Shown here in pieces: positions 53,887 to 55,399 of a DNA stretch of 55,399 bases (positions are counted from its first letter, which is position 1; the number at the start of each line of letters is the position of its first letter). This DNA is from Acidobacteriota bacterium. GTDB taxonomy: Bacteria; Acidobacteriota; Terriglobia; Terriglobales; Acidobacteriaceae. The notes under the pieces were generated by a model that did not search any database, was not told the origin of the DNA, and worked only from the letters and a program-made list of their open reading frames with translations. Location of the stretch: positions 1 through 55,399 of the forward strand of contig JABCZL010000025.1 of assembly GCA_013289685.1 (NCBI GenBank), written 5' to 3'. A program made the translations under genes and the position numbers.

Positions 53887-55179
53887 TCAGGCCAGGTTCC
53901 GCTGCAGAGTCTCCCGCCCAAGTTCATTTTCCCAGCGAGCGACCACCAGCGTGGCGACGCCGTTGCCGATCATGTTGACCAGGGCGCGGAACATGCTCAT
54001 GAAGCGGTCGATGCCGAGGATGAGCGCCATCCCAGCCACCGGAATCGCGGGAATCACGCTCAGAGTTCCGACCAGCGCGATGAACGAGGCTCCCTGCACT
54101 CCGCTTGCGCCCTTCGAGGTCAGCATCGCGACGGAGAAGATCGTCATCTGCTGCAGCAAGGTCAGGTGCGTGTTGGTAGCTTGCGCGACGAACAGCGCTG
54201 CAATCGTCATATATAGCGCGCTGCCGTCGGTGTTGAAGGTGTAGCCGGTGGGCACGATCAGGCCGACCAGCGACCGCGAGCAGCCCAGGCCTTCCAGCTT
54301 TTCCATCAGCGTGGGAATTGCCGTCTCGGACGAACTGGTGGCCAGCACCAGCAGAATTTCTTCTTTGATGCGCAGCAAAAATCTCACCAGGCTGAATCCC
54401 GCGACCCACGCGATCCCGCCAAACACGATGAAGACGAACAGAATCGAAGTCACCCAGAACGAAGCGATCAGCCGCAGCAGCGGGCCCAGCGACGCCAATC
54501 CGTACTTGCCGATGGTGAAAGCCATCGCCCCAAATGCGCCGATGGGCGCAAGTTTCATGACGATGTTGACCATACGGAATACGACCTTGGTGAGCGACTC
54601 CAGCAGGGTGACCAGAGGCTTGGCGTGCGCGCCCGCCGCCGACATGGCGAATCCGAACAGGATCGAAACGAACACCACTTCCAGGATGTCGCCCTTGGCG
54701 AAGGCGTCGACAATGGTCGTCGGGATAATGTGCATCAGGAAGTCGGTCACGGTCTGCGCCTTGGCTTGGCCCGCATAGTCGGCGACAGCGTGGGTGTCGA
54801 GGGTGGTTGGGTTCACGTTGAAGCCGCTTCCGGGATGCACGACATTGCCGACAATAAATCCGATCACCAGCGCTAGCGTCGACACGATCTCAAAATAGAG
54901 AAGAGCTTTGCCTCCGACGCGGCCGACCTTGCGCAGGTCCTGCATGCCGGCAATGCCGGTCACGACGGTGCAGAAAATCATCACCGTAATGATCATGGTG
55001 ATCATCCGGATGAAGGCGTCGCCCAGCGGCTTCATGGCGATTGCGTGTGCGGGACTGAGGTAGCCGAACAAAATCGCGGCCCCGATGGCGACGCTCACCT
55101 GTACCCAGAGCGAGGTGTACAAGCGCTTGGGGCGCGGGTTCGGCGCGTCGGGCTGGGGAGTCGCGATCGGAGAAGACAT
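53887..55179 (-). CDS. dctA: Dicarboxylate/amino acid:cation symporter
   Basis: A 430-residue inner-membrane transporter of the DAACS family (DctA/GltP). Motifs: SETAIPTLMEKLEGLGCSR, VPTGYTFNTDGSALYMTIA and SKGASGVQGASFIALVGTL, with about eight helices plus two reentrant loops. ATG at 55179 (MSSPIATPQPDAPN) is chosen; upstream frame is weak. Substrate C4-dicarboxylate or glutamate/aspartate is not resolved. Confidence 0.9.
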   Translation of the reverse strand: MSSPIATPQPDAPNPRPKRLYTSLWVQVSVAIGAAILFGYLSPAHAIAMKPLGDAFIRMITMIITVMIFCTVVTGIAGMQDLRKVGRVGGKALLYFEIVSTLALVIGFIVGNVVHPGSGFNVNPTTLDTHAVADYAGQAKAQTVTDFLMHIIPTTIVDAFAKGDILEVVFVSILFGFAMSAAGAHAKPLVTLLESLTKVVFRMVNIVMKLAPIGAFGAMAFTIGKYGLASLGPLLRLIASFWVTSILFVFIVFGGIAWVAGFSLVRFLLRIKEEILLVLATSSSETAIPTLMEKLEGLGCSRSLVGLIVPTGYTFNTDGSALYMTIAALFVAQATNTHLTLLQQMTIFSVAMLTSKGASGVQGASFIALVGTLSVIPAIPVAGMALILGIDRFMSMFRALVNMIGNGVATLVVARWENELGRETLQRNLA

Positions 55180-55399
55180 GTCAGTCAGTGGAACTCGGAA
55201 AACTTTCGTCTTAGCTTGGTTTTGAAAGGGCGCGGCTTCCAGCCGCACCGTTAGAGCCACAAAATGAGCTGCGGCTTTACAGTCTGCTGAAAAACTCACC
55301 ATTGCGGGTAAAAGTGCGTCCCGCTAATCGTTTGTTCCTGGGTCCGCTCTCGTTCTAATCCTCCATCTCGATGTGACCGCGGGCCGGGAGGACGCCTCG
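55180..55399. other. Window end, no supported gene
   Basis: Contains a GCGGCTTCCAGCCGC palindrome near 55230 and otherwise no recognisable feature. It probably includes the promoter of the symporter gene. Confidence 0.5.

Overview
This 55.4 kb window looks like chromosomal DNA of an acidobacterium, most likely of the Terriglobia. This is inferred from gene content: an Oar-type TonB receptor with an N-terminal carboxypeptidase-regulatory domain, paired DUF3857/transglutaminase-like proteins, a Ser/Thr kinase fused to a TolB-type propeller, a PDDEXK_5 nuclease, and high GC. No tRNA, rRNA, CRISPR array or complete insertion sequence was found.

Layout. 1-4,850: translation operon infC-rpmI-rplT-pheS-(small unknown gene)-pheT on the minus strand, then DUF2277 and PsiE-family genes. 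4,930-12,570: a membrane Ser/Thr kinase with a propeller, divergent from two overlapping DUF3857/transglutaminase-like secreted proteins and a STAS plus degenerate receiver protein. 12,570-15,700: an accessory patch with a PDDEXK_5 nuclease and a frameshifted AIPR (abortive-infection type) gene in lower-GC DNA. 15,780-21,730: mtaB, a zinc-ribbon protein, rpsU and a large TonB-dependent receptor. 22,200-28,080: gamma-carbonic anhydrase, hisS, a PPOX-fold protein, small secreted proteins including two DUF1579 paralogues, and a broken GIY-YIG nuclease gene bracketed by inverted repeats. 28,150-33,160: CpaE-like ATPase, PilZ protein, MFS exporter and a VOC-SpoIIE phosphatase fusion. 33,260-39,370: an ABC ATPase and permease, a substrate-binding protein fused to OmpA, two coiled-coil proteins and a four-helix membrane protein. 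39,450-47,590: SagB-type dehydrogenase, NADPH:F420 reductase and cofH-cofE-cofC-cofD-cofG, with a divergent flavin reductase. This is every dedicated enzyme needed for the F420 core plus its reductase. 47,600-55,180: msrB, a bactofilin, an ABC-F ATPase, a NUDIX hydrolase, an SDR, a membrane-anchored unknown and a dicarboxylate symporter.

Three things stand out. First, short degenerate tandem arrays with a strict 7-base period but different unit sequences recur at six loci, often as inverted pairs; two sit in frame inside mtaB. Other dispersed palindromes sit in pheT (in frame), against stop or start codons, and in the gaps of the translation and F420 operons. Second, the 33-39 kb cluster looks like a conserved but functionally undefined envelope machine: an inner-membrane-anchored, peptidoglycan-binding substrate-binding protein with its own ABC transporter and PspA-like coiled-coil partners. 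Third, two accessory genes are broken by single-base changes (AIPR by a +1 frameshift, GIY-YIG by a nonsense codon).
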